Shown: positions 35,104 through 44,366, counted from the first letter of the stretch. The stretch: DNA of 64,000 nt from Sphingobium subterraneum (GCF_014199435.1 NZ_JACIJP010000006.1:124001-188000), one strand, 5' to 3'. Numbers and translations: made by a program. Notes: a model not told the origin generated them from the sequence alone.

Positions 35104-36354
35104 TCAAACCAGCCGTTTCTTACCCGGTGTGAAAGTCGCTGGCATGTTGATCCAGCCGTTGATCGTCCCGACCGAGGGATAGCGCTCCGCCGCCGAAACA
35201 TCCACCTTGTAGTCCGGCATGCGTTCCAGGATCTGAGTCAGCATTTCCTCGAACATGACCCGTGCCATGAACGAGCCGATACAACGATGCATACCCGCAC
35301 CGAATGCGATGTGGCGGTTGGGAAAGCGGGCAAGGTCGATCTTTTCCGGTTCGTCGAATATTTCCGGATCGCGATTCCCGGAGGACCAGGGCAGGAACAC
35401 ACGGTCGCCTGCCTCCATTTTCACGTCCCCAATATCGAAATCTTCCACGACGTTGCGGGCGATCCCGTGCATGGGTGAGAAATAGCGAACCAGTTCCTCC
35501 CGGGCCGTGGGGAGGAGTTCCGGTTCAGCAATCAGCCGCTCGCGCTCTTCTGGGTTCTCGTAAAGATAGACCAGCGTATGCGTGGTCAGAGACGTCGTCG
35601 TATCGACCCCGCCCGCCAGGATATTCAGCGCATAGCCCAGCGCTTCTTCCTCGGTCACGGGCCGACCGTCAATTTGACCGTGGGCGAAATACGACAGCAG
35701 ATTGTCTTCTTCCGGAAGTTCGCGATACCGGCGAAATTCTTCGGCACAGCGCTGATACACCCAGTTGAAGCGTTCCAGCGCCTTGCCGAACTCCTCGCTT
35801 TCCTTGGGCAAAAACACGATTTCGTGCATGGCGTCCGCATGTTCGCGCCATTCTTCCAGCGGCAGCCCCATCAGCTCCATGGTCGCCATGGCCGGAACCG
35901 GACCCGTCAGGTCGTGCACAAAATCGAGTTTCCCCGTTTCGATCACGCGGTCGATCATCTCGGTCGTGAAGTGACGGACCCGTTCCCGCCTGACCTCGGA
36001 GGCCTTGGGCGCGAACTTGCGGTTGATGAACGACCGATAGGAATCCCACTCGGGGCGATCGGTCTCGATCGGAAGGCCCCGCACGCTCGTGCCGGGCGGG
36101 ATCAGCACGCCGCCCTTCACAACATCGTTTTCGGCATCGTAGGTCTTGTTGCTACGGAAGACATCGCTTGCTTGGGCGATGGCGACAATATCGCGGTAGC
36201 GGCTCGCCACCCAATAGCCGCCATGGTTCTTCGACCAGGCTATGGGGCATTCACTGCGCATCTCGCGATACTGGTCGGGCCAGCTGCTCGCATAGGCTCG
36301 GGATTCGTGATCGTGATCGATCGGGCACTGTTTGCCGGAAAGCTTGCTTTGCAT
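35104..36354 (-). CDS. Cytochrome P450 (copy 2)
   Basis: This 416-residue soluble P450 has the I-helix motif AGGVDTTT (247-254), ExxR at 287-290, and the heme loop FGAGMHRCIG with Cys358. It is clearly different from the P450 at 16190. The ATG at 36354 has AGAGG 4 nt upstream; the upstream in-frame ATG at 36366 is weaker. A small ferredoxin gene lies 36 bp before it on the same strand, forming a two-gene electron-transfer unit. No ferredoxin reductase is in the window. Substrate unknown; the class often hydroxylates terpenoids, steroids or alkylphenols. Confidence 0.95.
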   Translation of the reverse strand: MQSKLSGKQCPIDHDHESRAYASSWPDQYREMRSECPIAWSKNHGGYWVASRYRDIVAIAQASDVFRSNKTYDAENDVVKGGVLIPPGTSVRGLPIETDRPEWDSYRSFINRKFAPKASEVRRERVRHFTTEMIDRVIETGKLDFVHDLTGPVPAMATMELMGLPLEEWREHADAMHEIVFLPKESEEFGKALERFNWVYQRCAEEFRRYRELPEEDNLLSYFAHGQIDGRPVTEEEALGYALNILAGGVDTTTSLTTHTLVYLYENPEERERLIAEPELLPTAREELVRYFSPMHGIARNVVEDFDIGDVKMEAGDRVFLPWSSGNRDPEIFDEPEKIDLARFPNRHIAFGAGMHRCIGSFMARVMFEEMLTQILERMPDYKVDVSAAERYPSVGTINGWINMPATFTPGKKRLV

Positions 36355-36390
36355 GACGCCTCTCATCCTCTTTTTTCCGTCGAACAGCCT

Positions 36391-36582
36391 TCAATAGATG
36401 TCGACGGCTTCTTCGGGACAGCTCCGCGCGGCTTGGCGGACGGCTTCTTGAAACTCTTCCGGCACGACATCCACGGTCACCGAAGCGCGCCCATCTTCAT
36501 CGCTGAGGACGAAAATTTCCGGTGCCGCGAGGTAGCACATCGCATGGCCGACGCATCGTTCCGCTTTTATCCGCACCCGCAT
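36391..36582 (-). CDS. Small [3Fe-4S]-type ferredoxin for P450
   Basis: This 63-residue ferredoxin has Cys10, His13 and Cys16 in CVGHAMC and Cys55 in SCPEEAV, with His replacing the usual second cysteine. This pattern is typical of P450-associated bacterial ferredoxins, which hold a 3Fe-4S or His-ligated cluster. It is encoded 36 bp upstream of the P450 gene at 35104 and so is its likely electron donor. It could also serve the orphan P450 at 16190. The start ATG at 36582 has GGGAG just upstream. Confidence 0.93.
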   Translation of the reverse strand: MRVRIKAERCVGHAMCYLAAPEIFVLSDEDGRASVTVDVVPEEFQEAVRQAARSCPEEAVDIY

Positions 36583-36883
36583 CCCAACTCTCCCGTTTGA
36601 TTGCGTCTAATGTGCTGGAGATTGGTACGATATGCGCGCACAACTGCTTTTAAAACTAGCGCATTCCATTGCTTTGTTGAGCAGAAGGATGGCGGCCACG
36701 AGTCCATGCTGCTCCGTTATGGCAGGTCCGCTGCACCATCGACGAAAGCCGAGCCGGAACCGCGCGCCCATTTCAGAAAAAAGGCACGCACAATTCACAC
36801 CCGCGGGTTGTGGGATTGCGCGGTCACTCCTCTATAGATGGGCACAATATTCGGCCGGGACAATAGCAAGGGAGGGACAGGCA
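36583..36883. promoter_or_regulatory. Divergent promoter region between ferredoxin and SDR operons
   Basis: This 301-bp gap separates the leftward ferredoxin/P450 genes from the rightward SDR operon. A strong GGGAGGGA ribosome site lies at about 36870-36877. No gene or clear operator is seen. Confidence 0.5.
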
Positions 36884-37636
36884 ATGCGGAACTTGAAGGG
36901 CAAAGTTGTGCTGGTCACCGGAGGCGGGGCAGGCATCGGCGAGGCAACGGTGGCCCGGTTTGTCGAGGAAGGGTCGCTCGTTGTCGTTACCGACATCGAT
37001 GAAGCCAAGGGGCGTCAGGTTGCCGATCGCCTGAGTTGCCCGTTCGTGCCGATCAATGTTGCCGACGCTGCCTCGGTCGAGCGGGCGATAGCCGCAGCAG
37101 TGGAACATTTTGGTCGACTTGACATCATCGTCAATAATGCCGGCGTTGTCTCCGAGCGTGCGCTCATTCATGAATCCACCCAGGAAAATTGGGATCGCGT
37201 TCTCCGCATCAACCTGGACGGTGTGTATTACGGAATGAAATATGCGCTGCGCCATTTCGTCGCGCAGGGCAGCGGGGTGATTGTCAACGTAACGTCCACT
37301 GCGGCGCTAGTCGCCTTCGCGCAATTGCCTCCCTATAACGCGTCAAAGGCAGCCGTGTCGCAGCTGACCAAGGAAGCGGCGATCGAATATGCCGCAATGG
37401 GGATCAGGGCCAACGCTGTCGCGCCGACGGGGCTGCTGACGCCCATGAACGAAAAGCTGGCCGAGACGACGGGCGACGCGAAGGCGTTCATTGACCACAT
37501 GAGTAGCATGAACCCCATGCCGGGTATGCCGACCGCCGACGACATCGCTGCGGCCATCGCCTTTCTCGCCAGCGACGACGCCCGGTTCATTACGGGTGTA
37601 ACGCTCGCGGTCGATGGCGGCTACACCGCGCAGTAA
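36884..37636 (+). CDS. Short-chain dehydrogenase/reductase (SDR), classical
   Basis: This 250-residue SDR has TGGGAGIG (12-19), Asp37 typical of NAD preference, NNAG (84-87), catalytic Ser138, Tyr151 and Lys155 (YNASK), and FITGVTLAVDGG. A longer open frame exists upstream, but the strong ribosome site and family length fix the ATG at 36884. It opens the plus-strand group followed by another SDR and an NTF2-like gene. It likely oxidises the alcohol made by the adjacent divergent P450 (inference). Confidence 0.93.
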   Translation: MRNLKGKVVLVTGGGAGIGEATVARFVEEGSLVVVTDIDEAKGRQVADRLSCPFVPINVADAASVERAIAAAVEHFGRLDIIVNNAGVVSERALIHESTQENWDRVLRINLDGVYYGMKYALRHFVAQGSGVIVNVTSTAALVAFAQLPPYNASKAAVSQLTKEAAIEYAAMGIRANAVAPTGLLTPMNEKLAETTGDAKAFIDHMSSMNPMPGMPTADDIAAAIAFLASDDARFITGVTLAVDGGYTAQ

Positions 37637-37818
37637 CGCGGTCCGCGCAAAACTATGTCGGGCTCGTCGATACTATCGTCCTGGGGCAGTTTCTGACCCA
37701 AAATCCGGTCATCGCGCGATCCTTTTCATAATCATGAGCGCTTTCCAAAAGCGTCGTTCATGGGATCCGATCACGCTTGCTGCTAGCCTGTTGGCAAATA
37801 GCCAAGAGGAGCCGCGAC

Positions 37819-38754
37819 ATGGAGAAGGAACTCCGCCTGGATGGACAGGTGGCACTGGTGACCGGCAGCGGGCGGGGATTAGGTCGCGCGCACGCCCTGC
37901 TCCTTGCCGCACGCGGCGCGGCAGTCGTCGTCAACGACCCGGGGGGCAGCCTGGAAGGAGACGGCGAAGACCGGATGCCCGCCGACGGCGTGGTAGAGGA
38001 CATTACGAGCGCGGGCGGCCAGGCTGTCGCCAATTTCGATTCCGTCGCGAGCGAGGCGGGAGCGAGCGCCATGGTGGCCGCAGCGATCGATCACTTCGGC
38101 CGGATCGACATCGTCGTCAACAATGCCGGAAACTTCCTGCCGCGCCGCAGCTTCACCGAAAGCAGTTCTGAGAGCTTCGCCAAAATCTGGGCGGTTCACA
38201 CGATGGGCTCTATCAACGTGATCCGTGCCGCCTGGCCGCACATGGTCGGTCAGGGCTACGGGCGGATCGTCAACACCGCGTCGCACACCGGTCTGCTGGG
38301 ATCACGCGGTTCGCTCGAATATTCGGTGGCCAAGGCGGCCATACTTGGTTTGACCAAGACGTTGGCGCTTGAAGCTGCGGAGCTCGGCATCGCGGTCAAT
38401 GCCATCGCACCAGGCGCCCTGACCCGGCCGGTGAACCAGATGGAGGAAGTCGCGCAACTGGTGCCACCCGGAGCGTTCGAACCGGATTTGGTCTCTCCCA
38501 CCGTTCTGTGGCTCTGCCATCCAGAGTGTGGCGTGAATGGCGAAGTGCTGGGCGTGATGTCGGGGACGACGACGCGCATAAAGATCGCTGAAACACAGGG
38601 CTATTGGAGCAGCACGCCCACGCCGGAAGCCATCCGCGATCATTTCACCCACATCATGGCCGAAGAGACGCTTGCCGGCTCTGGGCTGACCTTCGGTCAG
38701 GAAGCCGAGACGCGGGGGATGGAGCTGATGATGCATTATATCAGTCACGCATAA
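37819..38754 (+). CDS. SDR of the multifunctional-enzyme type-2 (hydroxyacyl-CoA dehydrogenase-like) group
   Basis: This 311-residue SDR has TGSGRGLGRAHALLLAARGA at the N-terminus, a long insertion after VVVNDPGG, NNAG (101-104), catalytic Ser155, Tyr168 and Lys172 (YSVAK). The pattern matches the peroxisomal-MFE2-like SDRs that act on 3-hydroxyacyl-CoA or similar substrates. The C-terminal ~60 residues are extra to classical SDRs. AGAGGAG precedes the ATG. It lies 182 bp after the first SDR and 25 bp before the NTF2-like gene. Confidence 0.9.
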   Translation: MEKELRLDGQVALVTGSGRGLGRAHALLLAARGAAVVVNDPGGSLEGDGEDRMPADGVVEDITSAGGQAVANFDSVASEAGASAMVAAAIDHFGRIDIVVNNAGNFLPRRSFTESSSESFAKIWAVHTMGSINVIRAAWPHMVGQGYGRIVNTASHTGLLGSRGSLEYSVAKAAILGLTKTLALEAAELGIAVNAIAPGALTRPVNQMEEVAQLVPPGAFEPDLVSPTVLWLCHPECGVNGEVLGVMSGTTTRIKIAETQGYWSSTPTPEAIRDHFTHIMAEETLAGSGLTFGQEAETRGMELMMHYISHA

Positions 38755-38779
38755 TAAATTTGGACAGGAGCAGGCAGAA

Positions 38780-39355
38780 ATGGCGCTTTCACTCTCAGAA
38801 CTGTCGGACCGCGAAGAAATCCGTCAGGTTATCTACAAGCATTTCCGGGCCGCCGACCGGCTGGATCAGGCCCTTGAGATGGAAGCATGTTGGGATGACG
38901 CGGTGTTCGAAGGCGGTCCTGTCGACCAGCTGATGAGCGAAGCGGTACCCATCATTTACGGCGAAATGCTGCCAAAATATTTCGATGTCACCAATCATTA
39001 CATGGCGAATTTCCTGATCGATGTGCGCGGAGATGAAGCCTTCACCGAAACCTACGCCCTTGCGTATCATATCGTTCCCGCAGACGAACACGCCATCATG
39101 GCGGTGCTCGGTCCCAAGAAATTCGCAGAAATGAATAACGACGCCAGCCGGCGCTATGAGTTCATCATGGGCATGCGCTATGCGATGCGGCTCGAAAAAC
39201 GGGGCGGCGTGTGGAAGATCGCGACCATACGGATCGTCAATGACTGGAGTTCGGCAAAGCCCTATTCCGGCGTCGAGGAGGAAGGCGTGTACAGCTTCCT
39301 CAAGCTGCGCGGAACACGCGACCGCACCGACCAGTCCTATCCCTGGAACCCTTAG
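38780..39355 (+). CDS. NTF2-like / SnoaL-like protein
   Basis: This 191-residue NTF2-like protein begins LSELSDREEIRQVIYKHFRA, then LDQALEMEACWDDAVF, and ends with RYEFIMGMRYAMRLEKRGGVWKIATIRI. It belongs to the larger SnoaL-like group found near aromatic and steroid catabolic genes. It is the last gene of the SDR/SDR operon. A related protein lies at 39953 on the other strand. Function unproven. Confidence 0.82.
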   Translation: MALSLSELSDREEIRQVIYKHFRAADRLDQALEMEACWDDAVFEGGPVDQLMSEAVPIIYGEMLPKYFDVTNHYMANFLIDVRGDEAFTETYALAYHIVPADEHAIMAVLGPKKFAEMNNDASRRYEFIMGMRYAMRLEKRGGVWKIATIRIVNDWSSAKPYSGVEEEGVYSFLKLRGTRDRTDQSYPWNP

Positions 39356-39390
39356 AACCCAGATCCGTCAGGGGGAGAGGCGGCTCGCCG

Positions 39391-39912
39391 CTAATGATCG
39401 GCCGTCGGAGCCGTACCCGGCGCCTGCTTCTGCATAAAGTTGATCATCCGCACGCCCGCCGGGCCAGCGCGCCATCCATGCAGGATTCCCGGGATGATCA
39501 CACTGTCCCCGGCGCGCAGGGTCACTGACTGCTCCTCTTCCAGAAGCAGTTCCACCTCGCCTTCGATCACATAATTGATATCAAAGGTATCCGTGGCGTG
39601 CATCGTGGAGGAATCCAGGTCCGGGCCCCATTCGAAATAGCGAAACCGGAAACCTGTACCCGGCGGTTCCAGCGTAAAGCCGCGTGACCGGTCGAGCGGG
39701 TCGGGCATGTTGTAGGGCGGCAGGCCGTCGGTTTCCCACAATTCGGCGAAACAGGCGTTCCCGGCCGGAACGGGGCTTACAAAATCGGGGACCGCCTCGA
39801 TTTTCAGCTTACCGACCCGCGCGTCACTGGTGAAAAGCACCGACTGGGGTTTGCCGTCATAGAGCACGGCTGCTTTGCCCTGTTCGTTCAGTCCGGTGAC
39901 AACTCTTCGCAT
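39391..39912 (-). CDS. Cupin-domain protein
   Basis: This 173-residue protein has a single conserved cupin barrel near its C-terminus. The metal-site region reads MHATDTFDINYVIEGEVELL and then LRAGDSVIIPGILHGWR, with the two expected His/Glu positions largely kept. It could be a small dioxygenase, isomerase or sensor; no substrate can be named. The start ATG at 39912 has AGGAA upstream. It is the last gene of a minus-strand run (ALDH, MDR, LLM, NTF2-like, cupin). Confidence 0.82.
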   Translation of the reverse strand: MRRVVTGLNEQGKAAVLYDGKPQSVLFTSDARVGKLKIEAVPDFVSPVPAGNACFAELWETDGLPPYNMPDPLDRSRGFTLEPPGTGFRFRYFEWGPDLDSSTMHATDTFDINYVIEGEVELLLEEEQSVTLRAGDSVIIPGILHGWRAGPAGVRMINFMQKQAPGTAPTADH

Positions 39913-39952
39913 GCTGTTCGTTCCTGTGGGTCCGCTGTCGTAACGGGAAAGC

Positions 39953-40543
39953 TCAAACGCCGAGATGGCCGCGCTTTCCCTTGGGATAGTCTGCGCCTTT
40001 TCGTGAAGGCGCCTTGCTGAAAAGCTCCCAGCTGTAATCGTCTTGCGTTTCGCCATAAGCGCGCGAGGGCATGGCCGCGAACGGAAAGACCGAATCGTCC
40101 CACGGCGGGCTGTCGGCCGGGTTGGTCGCCCAGTCATAGACCGCGACCCGGTGGATGAACTTCCACACCTCTCCGCGTTTCTCCAGCCGGTCTTCATAGC
40201 GGCCGCCGAGGAACACATCCTTGAGATCGGGCTCCTCGCCCATCCTGTGCCAGGCGAGGAAATAGGTTTCCACATTGGCGAGATTGCCATCGATTTCCAT
40301 GCAGCTCTGCCCCAGCATGTGGCCCATTTTCAGCGTCGGCCACATCGGCTTCATGGAATCGGCAAACCCACGACCGGACGCCTCGATCATCCCATGGTCG
40401 TCCCAACCGTCCGGCCAGTAGGTAGACGCGATGAGATCGGCATCCTGACGATCCATCCCGCGGCTGTAACGGGCCAGATTGTGCCGGATCTTCTCCCGAT
40501 CGAGAAGCTCTTCCATTGTGATGGTGATGTCTTCGTGCCTCAT
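39953..40543 (-). CDS. NTF2-like / SnoaL-like protein
   Basis: This 196-residue NTF2-like protein is of the same larger SnoaL-like type as that at 38780: MEELLDREKIRHNLARYSRG, then DLIASTYWPDGWDDHG, and YEDRLEKRGEVWKFIHRVAV. GGAGAG precedes the ATG. It lies 17 bp after the LLM oxidoreductase gene and 40 bp before the cupin gene, so all three are probably cotranscribed. Function unknown. Confidence 0.82.
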   Translation of the reverse strand: MRHEDITITMEELLDREKIRHNLARYSRGMDRQDADLIASTYWPDGWDDHGMIEASGRGFADSMKPMWPTLKMGHMLGQSCMEIDGNLANVETYFLAWHRMGEEPDLKDVFLGGRYEDRLEKRGEVWKFIHRVAVYDWATNPADSPPWDDSVFPFAAMPSRAYGETQDDYSWELFSKAPSRKGADYPKGKRGHLGV

Positions 40544-40560
40544 GGCGCTCTCCTCTCGAC

Positions 40561-41688
40561 CTAAATCCGCAGACCGGCCTGCTTCAGCAAGGGCATGACC
40601 CGTTCGCCGAAATATTTCAGTTCCTTCTTGTAGTCCAACATGCCCAGCAGAACGCAGTCAATGCCGCATTCCTTGATTTCCTTGAGCCCGTCGACAATCT
40701 GTTCCGGGGTGCCGATCAGCGCATGGCCGCCCGATCCGGCGACGGACTTTGCCAGATATTCCTTTTTCAGATGTTCGGCGAAAGATTGCTGGCTGACGCC
40801 GCTCATGAAGTTGTCGGCCGCTTCCCAGTCGCCATGGTCGATAATCGCCTGATAGGCCGCTTTCGCTTCTTCCTCGGTATCGCGGCAGACCACGACAACG
40901 AGTGTCACGACCCCGATCGTGCGACCATATTCCGCAGCCTTCCCACGGATGGAAGCCACATAGCGCTTGGCCTGATCGGGCGTTGTAAAGCTGGCGAAGT
41001 TGAGATCGGCATATTGCGCGGCGAAATCCTGTCCTGCGGGCGATGCACCGGCGTTGAGGATCACCGGGCGCGGCTGGATCGGTTTGGGCATCGCTTCCAG
41101 CCCCTCCAGATCCAGATATTTGCCGTGATAGTCCGATATCCCCTCTTCCGTCCAAAGCTTGGTCGCGACCTTCACCCAGTCGGCGCCATAGCCATAACGG
41201 TCGTCATGCTCGCGCAATTCGGTGCCCATCATGCGCATTTCCGGCATGTTCCAGCCCATCACCAGATTAAGTCCCGCACGTCCGCCACCAATATGGTCGA
41301 TCGTGGTGAGGGCTTTCGCCGCCAGCACCGGATGAACCAGAGGAGCGATCAGGGTGGAGAAGGTCATGATATTCTTGGTCTCAGCCGCGATGCCGGCGGC
41401 ATAGGTCAGTGTCTCGTAGACCTCGCCATTCCAGTTGGTTTCGCCGCCGAAGCCCTTGAAGCGTCCGACCGGAATAAAGGCTTCGAAACCGAGATCGTCG
41501 GCCAGTCGAGCCACATCCCGGCTGTGTTCCCAGCTTATTTCATAGCTAGTCGGCGCCTTGGTCATGAAGATATTGCCGCTGGCGTTAACGGAGAAGACCC
41601 CGAACTTCAGCGGCTGGTTGTTGAAGAGCGGGACATGCTTGGCGCGATAGTCCGCCAGCTCGGTCTCGAAATTAGGGTTGCCGTTCAC
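40561..41688 (-). CDS. LLM-class (luciferase-like) FMN-dependent monooxygenase
   Basis: This 375-residue protein belongs to the bacterial luciferase-like superfamily, near the RutA/SsuD-type two-component monooxygenases. Typical segments are RLADDLGFEAFIPVGRFKGF, TTIDHIGGGRAGLNLVMGWN and YHGKYLDLEGLEAMPKPIQP. These enzymes use FMNH2 from a separate reductase to oxygenate amides, sulfonates, ketones or heterocycles. No flavin reductase is in the window. The start is GTG at 41688 with GGGAGG 7 nt upstream; an overlapping ATG out of frame meets a stop at once. Confidence 0.92.
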   Translation of the reverse strand: MNGNPNFETELADYRAKHVPLFNNQPLKFGVFSVNASGNIFMTKAPTSYEISWEHSRDVARLADDLGFEAFIPVGRFKGFGGETNWNGEVYETLTYAAGIAAETKNIMTFSTLIAPLVHPVLAAKALTTIDHIGGGRAGLNLVMGWNMPEMRMMGTELREHDDRYGYGADWVKVATKLWTEEGISDYHGKYLDLEGLEAMPKPIQPRPVILNAGASPAGQDFAAQYADLNFASFTTPDQAKRYVASIRGKAAEYGRTIGVVTLVVVVCRDTEEEAKAAYQAIIDHGDWEAADNFMSGVSQQSFAEHLKKEYLAKSVAGSGGHALIGTPEQIVDGLKEIKECGIDCVLLGMLDYKKELKYFGERVMPLLKQAGLRI

Positions 41689-41815
41689 ATTGTCCTCCCA
41701 TCGCGATCGGGTCTCACCCCGTCTGGCAGTGAGCCGTGAAACGAGCCTACATCATTCCGCTGGCCTTCCGGGTAGGCTTGGCTTTCCCAAATTGATCATT
41801 CCTTGGCTCAGCTAC

Positions 41816-42829
41816 TCAGCAAACCGAGATGACCACCTTCCCGAATATTTCAGGTGCATCCTGAAGCCCATATGCGCGCGGGGCGTCTTCGAACGGCAAA
41901 ACAGCTGCTATGACCGGCTCGATACGATGCCGGACGATAAACCGCGTCATCTCTTCGAACTGGTGCGCGCTGCCAACGGCGACGCCACGGATTATGGCCT
42001 GTTTACCCTGCAGCAGATAGGGATCGGGCGGCTCGCCATTTCCGGCGAGAAATCCCACCATGGCCACCTCCCCTTCGGGACGAAGCGCGGCAAGGGAATT
42101 ATTCATCGTGCCCGCTCCGCCGACGTCCACGACTTTGTCGACGCCGCCCGTCGCCGCAAATATGGCCGCGCCCCATTGGTCGTCGCGCGAGTAATCGTGG
42201 CAGGTCTTCACCCCCAGATCGCGCAGCTTCGCGCATTTCGCCTCGCTGCTGGACGTCGCATGCAAGACCGCTCCTGCCGCACCGGCAAATTGCAGCGCGA
42301 ACAACGAAACGCCGCCCGTCCCCAGCGCAAGAAGGCTATGTCCGGCGGCGAGCGGCTGCAAACCACCCATCACCGCGTTCCAAGCCGTCAGCGCGGCGCA
42401 GGGCAACGTCGCAGCGGTCGTCATATCGATCGCGTTGGGGATAGCGACCAGCCGGTCTTCGGCGAGGACCACATATTCGGACAACATGCCGTCCTCGTCT
42501 CCAGCACCAAGGCCGAGACCCATGTCGGTTCGCGGAGGACCGTCCTGCCAGTTCGCGAAATAGGTCGCCGCCACCCGGTCGCCCAGGCGCCAGCGCTGGA
42601 CGCCCTCGCCCAGCGCGTCCACCACGCCCGCGCCATCCGACAGCGGCACCAGGTCCCTCAACCCGGCGCGCCCGTAGATACCGCTGAGCACCATCTGGTC
42701 CCGGCGGTTGAAGGAGGCGGCCTGAACCCGGACACGCACTTCGTGCGGCCCCGGTTGCGGCACGGCCACCTCCTGGATACGGAGGCCCGACACATCGGTG
42801 GCCGCTTTATCGAGCACCCAACGTCGCAT
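41816..42829 (-). CDS. Medium-chain dehydrogenase/reductase (quinone-oxidoreductase-like)
   Basis: This 337-residue MDR-superfamily oxidoreductase has an N-terminal GroES-like domain and a C-terminal NAD(P) domain with ALGTGGVSLFALQFAGAAGA. The catalytic-zinc Cys of alcohol dehydrogenases is missing: the stretch reads LVPLSDGAGVVDALG, as in zinc-free quinone or enone reductases. It follows the ALDH gene by 31 bp on the same strand. It may reduce an enone or oxidise an alcohol. The ATG at 42829 has AAGG upstream; the frame is open farther but overlaps the ALDH gene. Confidence 0.9.
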   Translation of the reverse strand: MRRWVLDKAATDVSGLRIQEVAVPQPGPHEVRVRVQAASFNRRDQMVLSGIYGRAGLRDLVPLSDGAGVVDALGEGVQRWRLGDRVAATYFANWQDGPPRTDMGLGLGAGDEDGMLSEYVVLAEDRLVAIPNAIDMTTAATLPCAALTAWNAVMGGLQPLAAGHSLLALGTGGVSLFALQFAGAAGAVLHATSSSEAKCAKLRDLGVKTCHDYSRDDQWGAAIFAATGGVDKVVDVGGAGTMNNSLAALRPEGEVAMVGFLAGNGEPPDPYLLQGKQAIIRGVAVGSAHQFEEMTRFIVRHRIEPVIAAVLPFEDAPRAYGLQDAPEIFGKVVISVC

Positions 42830-42860
42830 CGTCACCGCCTTCAGCCCTTGGCAGACCCCA

Positions 42861-44366
42861 TTAGGAATGCGCGATCCACACCGCCTTCGTGTGCAGATAC
42901 TCCTCGACGTGATGCGGGCCAGATTCCATTCCATATCCCGACATTTTGTAGCCGCCGAAGGGAACGCCAGGATCCATCAGGGAATAGCTGTTGACCCACA
43001 CGGTGCCCGCACGCAGCGAGCGGGACACCTTCATCGCCTTGTCGACATTGCTGGTCCACACGCCGCTGGCCAGACCATAAGGTGTGGCATTGGCGCGCGT
43101 AATCACTTCGTCGACATCGTCGAAGGGGATTGCCGATACGACGGGCCCGAAGATTTCTTCTTTTGCGATGCTCATCGAATCTTCGACACCGACAAAGGTC
43201 GTGGGCGGAATGAAATAGCCGTCGGCAAGTTCGCCTTCCGTGACCCGTTCACCGCCCGATATCGCTTTCGCGCCCTCTGCCACACCAGCCTGCAGATAGC
43301 CGCTGATCCGCTCCATCTGCTCCTTGGAAACCACCGGGCCGATCATCGTGTCCAGCTTGGTCGGGTCGCCAATCTTGAGCGAGTTGGCGAAGGCTGCGAC
43401 CTTCTCGGTGAATTCCTCATACACCGGCCTCTCCACGAACAGACGCGAACCCGCCAGACAGGCCTGTCCGGAATTTCCAAAGATACCCATGGCGGCGCCG
43501 GGGACAGCGGCGTCGAGGTTAGCGTCGGCAAAGACGATGTCTGGAGACTTGCCACCCAGTTCCATCGTCAGGCGCTTGAGGTTGCCCGCAGAAGCGCGGA
43601 CAATCTTTTGGCCCGTTTCGGTGGAACCGGTGAACGCAACCTTGTCGACGTCCATATGCTCGGCGAGCGCGGCACCCGCATCTCCAAAGCCGGTCACGAC
43701 ATTAATCACGCCGGGCGGGACGCCCGCTTCCAGACAGAGTTCACCCAGCAGCAACGGCGAAAGAGCCGCCTGCTCCGCGCATTTAAGCACCAGCGTACAT
43801 CCGCTGGCGAGCACCGGTGCGATCTTCCAGCAGGCGTTGAACACCGGCCCGTTCCACGGAATGATCCCGCCGACCACGCCAACCGGCTCCCGAAGAGTGT
43901 AGGAAAGCGCCGAAATCGGCAAGGAGTTCGACAGTGTCTCACCATGAATGTTGAGCGCACGCGAGGCGTTGTAGCGGAATGTGTCGACGGTCATGCCCAT
44001 CACCCAGTTGGTGATGGCCAGCGGTCCGCCCATGTCGACGGTATCGAGCAGCGCAAGTTCTGCCGACCGTTGCTCGACGAGCTCAGCAAGCCTGAGCAAA
44101 ACCTTGTGGCGCTCATTGGGCGTGAATTTGGACCACGGCCCTTCGAACGCCCGACGTGCAGCGGCCACCGCAAGATCGATATCCTCCGGTCCGCCCCAAG
44201 CCAGCGAATCCAGTTGCTTGCCGGTGGAAGGATTGATGCTCTCAAATGTCCGGCCCGATTTGGCGTCCACCCATTTGCCGTCAATGAGCAGCTTCTTTGC
44301 CTGGCCGTTCAGAAAGGCCGGCATCTTGATCGGCTGATGTTCCAAAATCATCTCCTCTTCGCGCAT
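42861..44366 (-). CDS. Aldehyde dehydrogenase (ALDH superfamily)
   Basis: This 501-residue NAD(P)-dependent aldehyde dehydrogenase has Asn172 in IIPWNGP, general base Glu269 in MELGGKSPDI, and catalytic Cys303 in GNSGQACLAGSR. The usual Lys-Pro in the cofactor loop reads Lys-Cys (LVLKCAEQ, 193-198), an unusual change. It would turn an aldehyde from the upper pathway to an acid. A second ATG at 44351 has GAGGAG too close to it, so 44366 is kept. It is divergent from the cyclase-family operon over a 425-bp gap that carries an operator-like palindrome. Confidence 0.94.
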   Translation of the reverse strand: MREEEMILEHQPIKMPAFLNGQAKKLLIDGKWVDAKSGRTFESINPSTGKQLDSLAWGGPEDIDLAVAAARRAFEGPWSKFTPNERHKVLLRLAELVEQRSAELALLDTVDMGGPLAITNWVMGMTVDTFRYNASRALNIHGETLSNSLPISALSYTLREPVGVVGGIIPWNGPVFNACWKIAPVLASGCTLVLKCAEQAALSPLLLGELCLEAGVPPGVINVVTGFGDAGAALAEHMDVDKVAFTGSTETGQKIVRASAGNLKRLTMELGGKSPDIVFADANLDAAVPGAAMGIFGNSGQACLAGSRLFVERPVYEEFTEKVAAFANSLKIGDPTKLDTMIGPVVSKEQMERISGYLQAGVAEGAKAISGGERVTEGELADGYFIPPTTFVGVEDSMSIAKEEIFGPVVSAIPFDDVDEVITRANATPYGLASGVWTSNVDKAMKVSRSLRAGTVWVNSYSLMDPGVPFGGYKMSGYGMESGPHHVEEYLHTKAVWIAHS

